Positions 16,941-24,407 are shown, counted from the first letter of the stretch. The stretch is DNA of 64,000 bases from Mycolicibacterium sp. (GCF_016462545.1 NZ_JAEMTA010000008.1:57665-121664); one strand, 5' to 3'. Notes: generated by a model from the letters alone, not told the origin. Made by a program: numbers and translations.

Positions 16941-17538
16941 CCGCCCCGAGCTCCGAGGCCACATAGGAGCGGGCGATGTGCGTGATCTCCTCGTTGGCTG
17001 CGGCACGCACGACCTTCTGCGCGCCCAGTCCGTCGATCAGGATCAGCACGCGCCGGGCGGCGGCGTCGACGTCCGTGACGTGGAACTCGCCCGTTTCGCT
17101 GCCCGCGCGGATCAGGTCACCGATGAGCGCCAGCCAGGCGTCGGTCAACGCCGGCACCTCGGCGGCGAGCGTCGGGTTCCGCCTGCCGAGACTCCACGCG
17201 TCCAGCCACAGTGCGCTGGCGTCCTCGCTGACATCGCCGAGCACGTAGTCCATGAGGGCATCGATTCCTGCGGTCGGCGTCGGCGCCACGTCGACGTGCG
17301 CCCGGGCGGCGTCGAGATCCGCCGTGGCGGCAGTGCGAAAGGCGGCGGCGATCAGCTGATCGGCCGACGAGAAGTAGTGGCTGACCAGCCCGGGGGTGAC
17401 TCCGAGGTCGGTTGCCACGCGGCGCAACGTGACTGCGGAGAGCCCCTCGGCCTGGCTGATCTCGACGGCCTTGGCCAGTAACTCACCGCGCCGTTCGGCA
17501 GGCAGCTTCCGCTTGGCATCTCGGAGTTCGGTGGTCAT
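16924..17538 (-). CDS. TetR-family regulator, BetI-like
   Basis: A 204-residue regulator. The HTH spans residues about 12-60 (ERRGELLAKAVEISQAEGLSA, then TLRRVATDLGVTPGLVSHYFSSADQLIAAAF). The ligand domain has the BetI-like layout (ALMDYVLGDVSEDASALWLDAWSLGRRNPTL, then ILIDGLGAQKVV). BetI homologues commonly sense amines or other small metabolites. Divergent from the NCS1 permease, with two identical-spacing operator candidates (17574-17610) in the 91-bp gap. Its 3' end overlaps that of the kinase/phospho-lyase gene. Likely repressor of the permease and SnoaL genes. Confidence 0.9.
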   Translation of the reverse strand: MTTELRDAKRKLPAERRGELLAKAVEISQAEGLSAVTLRRVATDLGVTPGLVSHYFSSADQLIAAAFRTAATADLDAARAHVDVAPTPTAGIDALMDYVLGDVSEDASALWLDAWSLGRRNPTLAAEVPALTDAWLALIGDLIRAGSETGEFHVTDVDAAARRVLILIDGLGAQKVVRAAANEEITHIARSYVASELGAATSLR

Positions 17539-17573
17539 GGCGCGATTCCCCTCTTGACGGCTGCCGATTCTTA

Positions 17574-17610
17574 TTGAACACTACATCAACACTATTGACG
17601 TACCCATCAA
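17574..17610. promoter_or_regulatory. Twin operator: TTGA-N8-TCAA repeated at 21-bp interval
   Basis: TTGA-ACACTACA-TCAA (17574-17589) and TTGA-CGTACCCA-TCAA (17595-17610) are two copies of the same half-site pair. Both are preceded by TA and carry CA before the second half (CATCAAC). Their starts are 21 bp apart, two helical turns, so two dimers would sit on one DNA face. They lie between the divergent BetI-like TetR gene and the permease. Confidence 0.65.
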
Positions 17611-17629
17611 CAAGCCGGATCGAGCTCTC

Positions 17630-19063
17630 ATGACCGCTACCGCGTCACAACAGGATCTGACCGTCGTGCCCGCCGATGATCACGTGGGCATGATCGAGAC
17701 GGCAGGCGTCGAATACCTGCCCGAGGAGGCGCGCGACTCCCGGCCCCGCAACCTCGGCGCGGTGTTCCTCGGGGCGAACCTCACCTGGACCAACGTCGTG
17801 TTCGGTGCGTTCGCGATTCTGTTCGGGCTCTCGTTCTGGCAGACCGTGGCGTCGATGGTCGTCGGCACCGCGATCGGCACTCTGGCGGTCCTTCCCACCG
17901 CCACCATCGGACCGCGGACCGGCACCAACATGACGGTTTCGAGCGGCGCGTTCTTCGGCATCCGCGGTCGGCTCATCGGCTCGGGGCTCGCGCTGGCCAT
18001 CGCGTTGGCGTTCGCCGCGGTCACGGTCTGGACGAGCGGAGACGCCCTCGTCGCGGCAGGCCATCGGCTGCTCGGGACGCCCGACTCGCACGGTGTCCAC
18101 GGCATCGCCTACGCCGTCGTCGCCGCGCTCATGGTGGCCGTGGCACTGTACGGCCACGCGACGATCGTGGCGATGCAGAAGATCGTCGTGCCCGTGGTCG
18201 GCACGCTGATGGCGCTCGGCTTCCTTGCCTTCGCAGGCAACGTCGACATCGGTGCCGCGGGCGGCGACTATGCCCTCGGTGGCTTCTGGCAGACCTGGGC
18301 GCTGTCGGCCGTGCTGTTCGCCGCGGCCCCGATCTCGTACGGCCCGACGATCGGCGACTACACGCGGCGCCTCTCACCGATTCGGTTCAGCGACAAGCAG
18401 ATCTGCGTCGCACTCGGGTGCGGCATGTTCGTCGGCGTCATGCTGCCGAGCCTCTTCGGAGCATTCACCGCCCTCTCCTTCACGAACCCCACCGACTCCT
18501 ACCTGGACGATCTGGTGACGGCCTCCCCCACGTGGTTCGTCGTGCCCATCGTCGTGATCTCGCTCCTCGGCGGCCTCAGCCAGGGGGTGTTGTGCGTCTA
18601 CGCCAGCGGCCTCGACCTCGAGGGCCTCACCCCGCGCCTGCGTCGGACGCAGACCACGGTCATCACCGCTGCGGTCGCGATCGTCCTGCTGTACGTCGGG
18701 GTGTTCGTGTTCGACGCAGTCGAGTCGGTCACCGCGATGACGATTGCACTCAATGCCGTCATCACTCCGTGGGTCGCGATACTGGCGATCGGCGCGCTGC
18801 GCACCCGAACCTACGACCCGGTCGACCTGCAGGCCTTCGCTCACGGTCGCCGCGGCGGGCAGTACTGGTTCACCGGCGGCTGGCACGTGGGCGCGGTCGC
18901 CGCGTGGACGATCGGCGGTGCGTTCGGCCTCCTTACCGTCAACACGGCGTTGTACGTGGGCCCGTTGGCCGAGGTCGCCGGCGGCGTCGACCTGAGCACC
19001 ATCGGATCCGCCACGATCGCGGGGTTGATTTACGCGGCGTCGCACCGTTTCATCGAGGCATGA
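17630..19063 (+). CDS. NCS1-family permease (purine-cytosine permease-like)
   Basis: A 477-residue transporter with about twelve transmembrane segments. The N-terminal cytoplasmic stretch ends in RPRNLGAVFLGANLTWTNVVFG, which matches the NCS1 helix-1 signature (N-x-x-W). PISYGPTIGDYTRRL is the family loop after helix 6. NCS1 carriers import nucleobases, hydantoins, allantoin, thiamine or related cyclic amides and amines by H+ or Na+ symport. Which substrate is moved here is unknown, though the context of a BetI-like regulator and a kinase/phospho-lyase suggests an amine-type nutrient. ATG at 17630. It overlaps the SnoaL gene by 4 bp (ATGA). Confidence 0.9.
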   Translation: MTATASQQDLTVVPADDHVGMIETAGVEYLPEEARDSRPRNLGAVFLGANLTWTNVVFGAFAILFGLSFWQTVASMVVGTAIGTLAVLPTATIGPRTGTNMTVSSGAFFGIRGRLIGSGLALAIALAFAAVTVWTSGDALVAAGHRLLGTPDSHGVHGIAYAVVAALMVAVALYGHATIVAMQKIVVPVVGTLMALGFLAFAGNVDIGAAGGDYALGGFWQTWALSAVLFAAAPISYGPTIGDYTRRLSPIRFSDKQICVALGCGMFVGVMLPSLFGAFTALSFTNPTDSYLDDLVTASPTWFVVPIVVISLLGGLSQGVLCVYASGLDLEGLTPRLRRTQTTVITAAVAIVLLYVGVFVFDAVESVTAMTIALNAVITPWVAILAIGALRTRTYDPVDLQAFAHGRRGGQYWFTGGWHVGAVAAWTIGGAFGLLTVNTALYVGPLAEVAGGVDLSTIGSATIAGLIYAASHRFIEA

Positions 19064-19443
19064 CGACCGATCCGCGCGATCCCCACACCGTGGTCACCGA
19101 GTTCTGCAAGCTGTGGTCGACGCCCGATGTCGACGAGATCGCCAGCTGGTTCACCGAAGATGGCGTCTACCACAACATTCCGATGCCGGCGGCCGAGGGT
19201 CGGGAGAACATCAGGGAGTTCCTCGGTGTCATGCTCGCCGACTTCGACGGCATCGACTTCCAGGTGCACCGCCAGATGAGTGACGGCTCCGTGGTGATGA
19301 ACGAGCGCACGGATGTCATGCGCCGCAAGAGCGGCGGCGAGATCGCGCTTCCGGTGACCGGCGTGTTCGAAGTGCGCGACGGTCGCATCGCCGCGTGGCG
19401 GGACTACTTCGACATGGCCACGGTGACGTCGGCATTGGAGTAA
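19060..19443 (+). CDS. SnoaL / limonene-epoxide-hydrolase-like protein
   Basis: A 127-residue NTF2-fold protein. It has the features HTVVTEFCKLWSTPDVDEIASWFTEDGVYHNIPMP at the N-terminus and TGVFEVRDGRIAAWRDYFDM at the C-terminus. The Asp/Arg/Asp pattern (WRDYFD, NERTDVM) is what limonene-1,2-epoxide hydrolases use to activate water. It may therefore hydrolyse a small epoxide or catalyse a cyclisation or isomerisation. The ATG start overlaps the permease stop, so the two are made together under the BetI-like regulator. Confidence 0.85.
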   Translation: MTTDPRDPHTVVTEFCKLWSTPDVDEIASWFTEDGVYHNIPMPAAEGRENIREFLGVMLADFDGIDFQVHRQMSDGSVVMNERTDVMRRKSGGEIALPVTGVFEVRDGRIAAWRDYFDMATVTSALE

Positions 19444-19533
19444 GCGCCTCGACGCCTCGACCAAGGGCGCGATGTTGCCGAACCATTACGAGGCCGTCAA
19501 TACACTCTGCGCCGTTCTCTCAGCAGGGTTATC

Positions 19534-20241
19534 GTGTCGACCATGGCCTTGACCCCGCCATACGACGGTCTTCGGTACAACGACGACGCCGCAGCTACCC
19601 CTCCGCCACTGCGGACCGGTTGGTTCCGTTTCTACTTCGACGACGAACGCTGGGAATGGTCGGATGAGGTCGCGTTGATCCACGGCTATGAACCTCGCGC
19701 CGTGACACCGACGACAGCCCTGGTCATGTCGCACAAGCACCCCGACGACCGCGCGATGATGTCCGCCCACCTCGAGTACGTCCGTCGCGAACGAAAGCCC
19801 GTCAGTACCCGTCACCGCATCATCAACGTCCTGGGAGAGACACGCGAGGTCGTCGTCGCCGGGCAGGAGATAGTGGAAGGCGGCGGCGAGGTGGTCGGCA
19901 CGACGGGTTTCTACATCGACGTGACACCCACGTTGAACGCGGTCCGCGAGTCGGCGACGCAGCAGGCCGTCACTGAAGCTGTCGCCACCGTGGTCGAGAG
20001 TCGGACCCAGATCGATCAACTCAAGGGCATGCTGATGCTCATCTACGGGATCGACGCGGATGCTGCCTTCAGTCTGCTCAAGTGGCGGTCCCAGTCGACG
20101 AACGTGAAGCTACGCCTGCTCGCACGGCAACTCGTCGAAGACTTCCTCGCGCTCGCGCACCACCAGCGCCTCCCGGAGCGCACAGCCTTCGACAACGCCC
20201 TGCTCACGGCACACCTCCGCGTCAAGGGCGACGCTGCATGA
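19534..20241 (+). CDS. PAS domain plus ANTAR RNA-binding antiterminator
   Basis: A 235-residue signalling protein. Residues about 25-135 are a PAS fold of the PAS_3 type (FDDERWEWSDEVALIHGYEPRAVTPT, MSHKHPDDRAMM, GETREVVVAGQEI). Residues about 150-210 form an ANTAR domain (ESRTQIDQLKGMLMLIYGID, then AFSLLKWRSQSTNVKLRLLARQLVEDF). ANTAR proteins bind paired RNA hairpins to prevent early transcription termination, and the PAS part would provide the signal input. The GTG at 19534 has AGGG upstream; the ATG at 19543 is an alternative. It lies 57 bp before a cyclase gene in the same direction. The RNA targets are not known. Confidence 0.92.
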   Translation: MSTMALTPPYDGLRYNDDAAATPPPLRTGWFRFYFDDERWEWSDEVALIHGYEPRAVTPTTALVMSHKHPDDRAMMSAHLEYVRRERKPVSTRHRIINVLGETREVVVAGQEIVEGGGEVVGTTGFYIDVTPTLNAVRESATQQAVTEAVATVVESRTQIDQLKGMLMLIYGIDADAAFSLLKWRSQSTNVKLRLLARQLVEDFLALAHHQRLPERTAFDNALLTAHLRVKGDAA

Positions 20242-20297
20242 ACGACACGTAGCTCGCGTTCGCCCAACTCGTTGCGTCGGCAGCGAATACTCGAACG

Positions 20298-21074
20298 GTG
20301 ACGCTCCCGGTGATCGCGATCTACGCCCTGATCGCGGTTGCCGTGGCCGAGGCGGCGGTGATCATCGTGCTCAGGCGGCGGGTCGCCCATCGCGACGAGG
20401 AACTGGGCGAACTCCAGCGCAGGCTCGACACTCGCACCAATCTCATCTCCGGCGGCCGCGAGGCCGTCAAGACCGTCTGGCAGACCGCCAACATCATCCG
20501 CAGGGAGGGGTTGGGCGCGGCCGTCCGGTCCAACATCGAAGACCTCGCCGACTGGGCCACCGTCGAACGCCCCGACCTGGCCCGGCTAGCACTCAACGGA
20601 CGGGTCGCGATCATGTTCTCCGACATCGAGGGCTCGACCGCCCTCAACGAGCGCATCGGCGACCGCGCCTGGGTGCGGCTGATCGACCGGCACGACAAGA
20701 TGATCAGCCGCCACGTGAAACGCCACTCGGGCTACGTCGTCAAGAGCCAAGGCGACGGTTTCATGATCGCCTTTGCGCGAGCGGAGCAGGCGGTGCGCTG
20801 CAGCATCGACGTCCAGCGTGAATTAGCCAAGCGGCCCAACGGGATTCGGGTTCGAATCGGCATCCACGAAGGAAAGTCCGTACGCCGCGGCGACGACCTG
20901 TTCGGCCGCAACGTAGCGATGGCGGCGCGTGTCGCCGCCTCGGCCGACGGTGGAGAGATCCTCGTCAGCGAGTCCGTCCGAGACGCCGTCGACGACGTCT
21001 CCTACGACGACGGCCGCGACGTCGAACTCAAGGGGTTCGGCGGAAGTCACCGCCTGTACGCGGTGGCGCCGTGA
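20298..21074 (+). CDS. Membrane-anchored class III adenylate/guanylate cyclase
   Basis: A 258-residue protein. One N-terminal transmembrane helix (about 3-26) is followed by a short coiled region and a cyclase catalytic domain from about residue 100. Metal-binding Asp109 (MFSDIEGST) and Asp153 (SQGDGF) are present, as are the adenine-type Lys149 and the Asp in [11 protein letters not shown]. The transition-state Arg is near 211. The Asn normally four residues before that Arg is Ala207 (NVAMAAR), with an Asn two residues earlier. The features suggest cAMP rather than cGMP. GTG start at 20298. It follows the PAS-ANTAR gene and may share its transcript. Confidence 0.9.
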   Translation: MTLPVIAIYALIAVAVAEAAVIIVLRRRVAHRDEELGELQRRLDTRTNLISGGREAVKTVWQTANIIRREGLGAAVRSNIEDLADWATVERPDLARLALNGRVAIMFSDIEGSTALNERIGDRAWVRLIDRHDKMISRHVKRHSGYVVKSQGDGFMIAFARAEQAVRCSIDVQRELAKRPNGIRVRIGIHEGKSVRRGDDLFGRNVAMAARVAASADGGEILVSESVRDAVDDVSYDDGRDVELKGFGGSHRLYAVAP

Positions 21075-21079
21075 GCCGA

Positions 21080-21241
21080 CTATTCGGTCGAGCCGGACTC
21101 CGCCAGCCGCTGATGCAACTTCGTCCGAATGTCCTCGGGCGTGTACGCATTTCGCTTGCGTTGGTCGCGCGCGACCAACGCCCCGCCCGCCACGACTCCG
21201 GCGACGCCGGCCAGCCCGACCCACTTCCACATGCCTCGCAT
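21080..21241 (-). CDS. Small single-pass membrane protein, unknown function
   Basis: A 53-residue protein. A hydrophobic Gly/Ala-rich helix (MWKWVGLAGVAGVVAGGALVA, about 4-23) is followed by a basic, polar tail (RDQRKRNAYTPEDIRTKLHQRL) predicted to be cytoplasmic. The ATG at 21241 is chosen because the longer open frame reads into the divergent gene that starts at 21268. The 26-bp gap between the two starts suggests a shared promoter. Its end lies 6 bp from the end of the cyclase gene. I do not recognise the family. Confidence 0.65.
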   Translation of the reverse strand: MRGMWKWVGLAGVAGVVAGGALVARDQRKRNAYTPEDIRTKLHQRLAESGSTE

Positions 21242-21267
21242 CGCCCTAGTTTGCCTATGCTGCCCTC

Positions 21268-21960
21268 GTGAACGCGAATACGGTGACGCTGGAGCGCGCA
21301 CTGGCCGAAACCCGGACGGGCGACATCTGGCTGTTCCGCGGAGACTCGGGACCGGACCGGGCAATTCAGACGATGACCAACGCCCCCGTCAACCACGTCG
21401 GGATGACGGTCGCCATCGACGATCTGCCGCCGCTCATCTGGCATGCCGAACTCGGGGACAAGCTCGAGTGCATGTGGAGCGGCGGCACTCACCGCGGGGT
21501 GCAGCTCAACGATCTGCGTCAGGCGGTAGAACGGTGGATGCTCACCTACGGACAACGCTGCTGGCTTCGGCAGATGACCCCGTTCGCCACCCGCAGCCAA
21601 GAGGATGCCCTGCTGCGCGTCATCGCCCGGATGGACGGCACCGCCTTTCCCACGACCGCGCGGCTCACGGCGCGGTGGTTCCGCGGGCGGGTGCCCACCG
21701 CTGCGGACTGGACGCGCGGCATCCCCATCCTCGACGACCAGGTCAAGAAGGCCACGAGGCGCAGGCTGGCGGAACGACGCAAGGTCGGGTTCGAGACGGC
21801 CTACTGTGCCGAGACCGTCGCCGCGACGTATCAGGAGATGGGTCTGCTCGCGGAGGAGAAGGACACCAACTGGTTCGACCCCGGCAAGTTCTGGAGCGGC
21901 GACACGCTGCCCCTCGCGCCGGGCTATCGACTCAGTGACGAGATCTCCGTCGTCCTCTGA
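21268..21960 (+). CDS. YiiX-like permuted papain-fold (NlpC/P60 superfamily) protein
   Basis: A 230-residue protein without a signal peptide. DIWLFRGDSGPDRAIQTMTNAPVNHVGM places a His after an Asn-rich loop (about residue 47). A later segment, GFETAYCAETVAATYQEMGL, has a Cys at the start of a helix (about residue 176). The His-first, Cys-later order with the Y-C-x-E-x-V helix is that of permuted NlpC/P60 proteins such as YiiX or LRAT, which act on amide or thioester bonds in lipids or peptides. The assignment rests on these motifs only; the substrate is unknown. GTG start at 21268. Confidence 0.6.
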   Translation: MNANTVTLERALAETRTGDIWLFRGDSGPDRAIQTMTNAPVNHVGMTVAIDDLPPLIWHAELGDKLECMWSGGTHRGVQLNDLRQAVERWMLTYGQRCWLRQMTPFATRSQEDALLRVIARMDGTAFPTTARLTARWFRGRVPTAADWTRGIPILDDQVKKATRRRLAERRKVGFETAYCAETVAATYQEMGLLAEEKDTNWFDPGKFWSGDTLPLAPGYRLSDEISVVL

Positions 21961-21989
21961 GGCGCACCCGGGTCCCGTAACGTCGAACC

Positions 21990-22247
21990 ATGTATCGAAC
22001 CGTTGCGGTGTTGGCCGCCATCGGGGTGGCGCTCGCGGGTTGCTCGGGAATCGGCGACGAATCCACCACTTGCAAGGACTTCAACGGCATGAGCCAGGAC
22101 ACCCGCAGCGCGACCGTCGCGGCCGTCCTCAAGGCCCGCAACGGACGCAACGCCTCCACGTCGGACGTCCAGGCCAAGGTGCAAAGCACTGCCGCCTTCT
22201 GCGCAGTCGGTGCCAATCAGGACAAGACGGTGGCCGACGCACAGTAG
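21990..22247 (+). CDS. Small lipoprotein with two conserved Cys
   Basis: An 85-residue protein. It starts with a lipoprotein signal (MYRTVAVLAAIGVALAGCSG) whose lipobox LAGC puts the lipid on Cys18. The mature part contains TTCKDFNGM and, near residue 71, AFCAVGANQDKTVADA, so two Cys could form a disulfide. The size, Cys spacing and D-x-T repeats recall HdeA-like acid-stress proteins, but this is a weak resemblance. It stands alone between the permuted papain-like gene and a convergent small gene. Confidence 0.7.
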   Translation: MYRTVAVLAAIGVALAGCSGIGDESTTCKDFNGMSQDTRSATVAAVLKARNGRNASTSDVQAKVQSTAAFCAVGANQDKTVADAQ

Positions 22248-22252
22248 GCGAC

Positions 22253-22477
22253 CTACCCGTCAGTGGGCCTGTCGCCGGGGGGCACTACTTCGGCCGCACC
22301 CGTCCAGCGATCGCTGGCTTGCGTGTGAATCGCCGCTGCGGCGTCCGCCGACTCGCGATCGGGGTGCGGTGGCTCGATGTGCTTGCGCTCCCCGTCGACC
22401 ACGTGCACGACCATCCAGCCACGGTCGGTGTGTTCGACTTCGACGGTGAGCGTCTCCGGTGTTTCGTCTGTCGTCAT
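22253..22477 (-). CDS. Small conserved-looking hypothetical protein
   Basis: A 74-residue soluble protein with no signal or membrane segment. The first half is likely a small beta-sheet (TLTVEVEHTDRGWMVVHVVDG) and the second half a helix (DRESADAAAAIHTQASDRW), then a Pro/Asp tail. This resembles short DUF-type proteins with one strand-rich repeat, but no family was recognised. ATG start at 22477. It converges on the lipoprotein gene with 5 bp between stops. Confidence 0.6.
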   Translation of the reverse strand: MTTDETPETLTVEVEHTDRGWMVVHVVDGERKHIEPPHPDRESADAAAAIHTQASDRWTGAAEVVPPGDRPTDG

Positions 22478-22604
22478 GCCGATGATTACCCGTGACGCAG
22501 ATCACCAAACGAGCGGAAGGCGACCGACCGGGGCTCTCCCGGGGCGGGACGCCAGCGATCGCTGAGGTAGCGCAGGCAGGATCGACTGCTAGCGTCACCC
22601 GACG

Positions 22605-22955
22605 ATGGGCAGTCCTAACACCTTCCAGATCGTGGTGATGGATGGCGCCACCGCGTCCACGCTCTCGCAGATTCTGCCGTTGCTCCTGCTCACCCTCATG
22701 GTCGAGCTACGCCGGACCGCGCTGCACCGCGCCATCTCCTTGCTGCTGTTCGGTGTGTTCTTCGCGATCTTCGGCATCATCGAGACGGTCTTGGTGCTCT
22801 CCATCGACGGAATGCTCTATCCGTTCCAATGGGGCGATCTTCTCTCCGCGCTAGCGATCTTCACACTGCTGACGATGATCTTCGTCATCTCGTTCATCGA
22901 GCCGCGCGATCGTGGCGGAGGCGATCAGGATCCAAGCGACGGCAGGCCCATCTAG
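22605..22955 (+). CDS. Small membrane protein, three predicted helices, unknown function
   Basis: A 116-residue protein. The N-terminus is followed by three hydrophobic stretches (SQILPLLLLTLMVEL, ISLLLFGVFFAIFGIIETVLVL, ALAIFTLLTMIFVISF). The C-terminus is charged and Gly/Asp-rich (EPRDRGGGDQD), probably cytoplasmic. ATG start at 22605. No family was recognised. After the gene, 22956-23184 contains no gene I can support. Confidence 0.65.
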   Translation: MGSPNTFQIVVMDGATASTLSQILPLLLLTLMVELRRTALHRAISLLLFGVFFAIFGIIETVLVLSIDGMLYPFQWGDLLSALAIFTLLTMIFVISFIEPRDRGGGDQDPSDGRPI

Positions 22956-23184
22956 GCCGACGAGTGGCTTGCAGTCCGCCGCGGGGTCTCGACGGCGCGG
23001 ACCGCCACAGCCGGGGCGTCGCCGCCGACGAGTACGCCATGCCCCCGATTGGGCATCGTCGAACGGCTCCGCCGATTCGGTTGGGCAGCGGACTTGGTAG
23101 TCAGTCCCCAGCCGTGACGGCTTCGACTATTCGACCACTTTTTTGACGTGGCCGCTAGTAGCTGGTCGCTGAATGTGGCGCTGG

Positions 23185-23469
23185 TCAGAAGCCGCGGCGC
23201 CGTGCTCCGTGCGTGCGTCTGACCCGGCGCACCAGGTCCGCGCGTGGCGTGTCGAGAGCCGCGGCGACGGCGGTCGAGAGCAGCTGATCCAGGTTTCCGT
23301 GGAGTCCGGATACCGGCAGTCGCACCAGTCGAAGGATGCGAGAGATCCGACGCCGCTTGGCGCGCCATCTCACCGCAAGGCGAACGCCCACCCACAGTGC
23401 GGCGACAACGGCGCCGAGCCACGAGATCGCCGCCAGCAGATAGATCACCTCGACTGCGGCCATTGCCAT
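23185..23469 (-). CDS. Possible small membrane protein with basic tail
   Basis: A 94-residue protein. It has one long hydrophobic helix (AAVEVIYLLAAISWLGAVVAALWVGV) followed by a strongly basic region (RWRAKRRRISRILRLVRLP) and an Arg-rich tail. The ATG at 23469 is chosen; GTG at 23502 and ATG at 23463 are also possible. GTGAGG upstream could serve as ribosome site. Codon choice looks coding, but there is no recognised family, so it may be a chance frame. Confidence 0.45.
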   Translation of the reverse strand: MAMAAVEVIYLLAAISWLGAVVAALWVGVRLAVRWRAKRRRISRILRLVRLPVSGLHGNLDQLLSTAVAAALDTPRADLVRRVRRTHGARRRGF

Positions 23470-23645
23470 CAGCCTCACTGATCGCAGTCGCGTGGAGGTC
23501 ACGGGCGGGGCACACCTCGGCGTCCATTGCCGGGTGTCTTGCAGCTAGCAGGAGTGCACAGATTGGCGTCAGCGGCGATGACGACATCGCGTCGGACAAC
23601 CAGGATTAGAGATGTCAGAACGCCTTGCACACACAGGAGAAGATC

Positions 23646-23906
23646 ATGAAGACAACGTTCGCGTACATCACGTCGGGTGTGGCCGCCATCGCCATCGGTG
23701 CCACCGTCGCGCTCGCGCCGGTCGCCAGTGCCGCCATTGCGGCATCCCCGTCGATCAGCGCCGGGACGCCCTCCGCCATCGGCAGCGCAGGCACCGACCC
23801 GCTGGTGCCCTTCGGCACCAATCCCGTCGTCCCCCGGCTGGGATATGTCGACTCGAGCCACGACGAGGCCAACACCACCAACGGTCAGGTGGATCTTCCG
23901 TTCTGA
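23646..23906 (+). CDS. Small secreted protein with conserved-looking C-terminus
   Basis: An 86-residue exported protein. The ATG at 23646 has a good AGGAGA site 6 bases upstream. A Lys/Thr start and long hydrophobic segment (VAAIAIGATVALAPVASA) end in an A-x-A cleavage motif near residue 30. The mature protein is short and rich in Gly, Pro, Ser and Ala. It ends with DPLVPFGTNPVVPRLGYVD and HDEANTTNGQVDLPF. The ending looks like a small mycobacterial exported-protein family. Function unknown. Two hairpins follow the stop codon. Confidence 0.75.
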   Translation: MKTTFAYITSGVAAIAIGATVALAPVASAAIAASPSISAGTPSAIGSAGTDPLVPFGTNPVVPRLGYVDSSHDEANTTNGQVDLPF

Positions 23907-23925
23907 CACCTCGATCGCCGAGGTG
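23907..23925 (+). terminator. Hairpin directly after the small secreted gene
   Basis: CACCTCG (23907-23913) and CGAGGTG (23919-23925) pair as a 7-bp stem around ATCGC, starting one base after the TGA stop. The sequence then reads GCGTT, so the U tract is weak. Probably the first of two stacked stops. Confidence 0.5.
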
Positions 23926-23964
23926 GCGTTCATGCCCATCCACCTGGCCAGCCCCGCGCGGACG

Positions 23965-24003
23965 GCATCGGGTCACTGAGTCCGGCAACCAGTGACCCGA
24001 TGC
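23965..24003. terminator. Hairpin between convergent secreted-protein and gdx genes
   Basis: A 14-bp perfect inverted repeat (23965-23978 with 23990-24003) around an 11-base loop. It lies between the end of the secreted-protein gene (+) and the end of gdx (-, 24039), so it could stop transcription from both sides. Confidence 0.7.
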
Positions 24004-24038
24004 ATCCCGCCGGTGGTTCACGCCTCCGGACGTCGGGG

Positions 24039-24353
24039 TCAGTGCGCGAGCTTGAGTCCGACCACGCCGCCAATGATCATCACCAAGAACGCCGCCTTGA
24101 GAAGTGAGGCCGGCTCGTCCCCGGTAGCCATCGCGTAGACCACGGTGAGAACTGCCCCAATTCCCACCCAGACGGCGTAGGCGGTCCCGACCGGCAAGTC
24201 CCGCATGGCGTAGGCCAGCCCGGCCATGCTGGCGACGAGCGCTACCAAGAACGCCACGCTCGGCGACAGCTTGCTGAATCCTTCGGACTTGCCAAGGGCA
24301 GTTGCCCACACTGCTTCCAGGACACCCGATGCGACTAGAACTACCCACGACAC
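24039..24353 (-). CDS. gdx: SMR-family guanidinium exporter (Gdx/SugE type)
   Basis: A 104-residue four-helix small multidrug resistance protein. The binding Glu is residue 13 and Trp is 16 (GVLEAVWATALGKSEGF). The segment with Lys22, Ser23 and Phe26 matches the guanidinium-exporter subtype rather than the Qac drug-export subtype. Helix 3 contains AYAVWVGIGAV. Such proteins work as antiparallel dimers in the membrane, exchanging guanidinium for protons. The GTG at 24353 has AGGGAGA 6 bases upstream, and a guanidine-III riboswitch (24368-24407) ends right before that site. Riboswitch and transporter agree, so the substrate call is firm. Confidence 0.93.
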   Translation of the reverse strand: MSWVVLVASGVLEAVWATALGKSEGFSKLSPSVAFLVALVASMAGLAYAMRDLPVGTAYAVWVGIGAVLTVVYAMATGDEPASLLKAAFLVMIIGGVVGLKLAH

Positions 24354-24367
24354 GACGATTCTCCCTG

Positions 24368-24407
24368 GCCGTCTTGTCGCACACCGGGTACGGCACCCAT
24401 CGTCCGG
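24368..24407 (-). ncRNA. Guanidine-III (ykkC-III) riboswitch
   Basis: On the minus strand the RNA begins CCGGACGA and contains GCCGUACCCGG and GACAAGACGGC. These are the conserved blocks of the guanidine-III aptamer, recalled from the Thermobifida fusca structure. CCGG (24404-24407) pairs with CCGG further on (helix P1). GCCGU pairs with ACGGC at the 3' end (the pseudoknot helix). It ends directly before the AGGGAGA ribosome site of gdx, so guanidine binding could expose or hide that site. A TTGACA -35-like hexamer lies upstream (24463-24468). Confidence 0.88.

Noticed and set aside
22956..23184. Frames in the 229-bp gap after the small membrane gene
   Set aside because: Frames here are low in protein-like pattern and overlap a neighbouring antisense frame; nothing could be supported.
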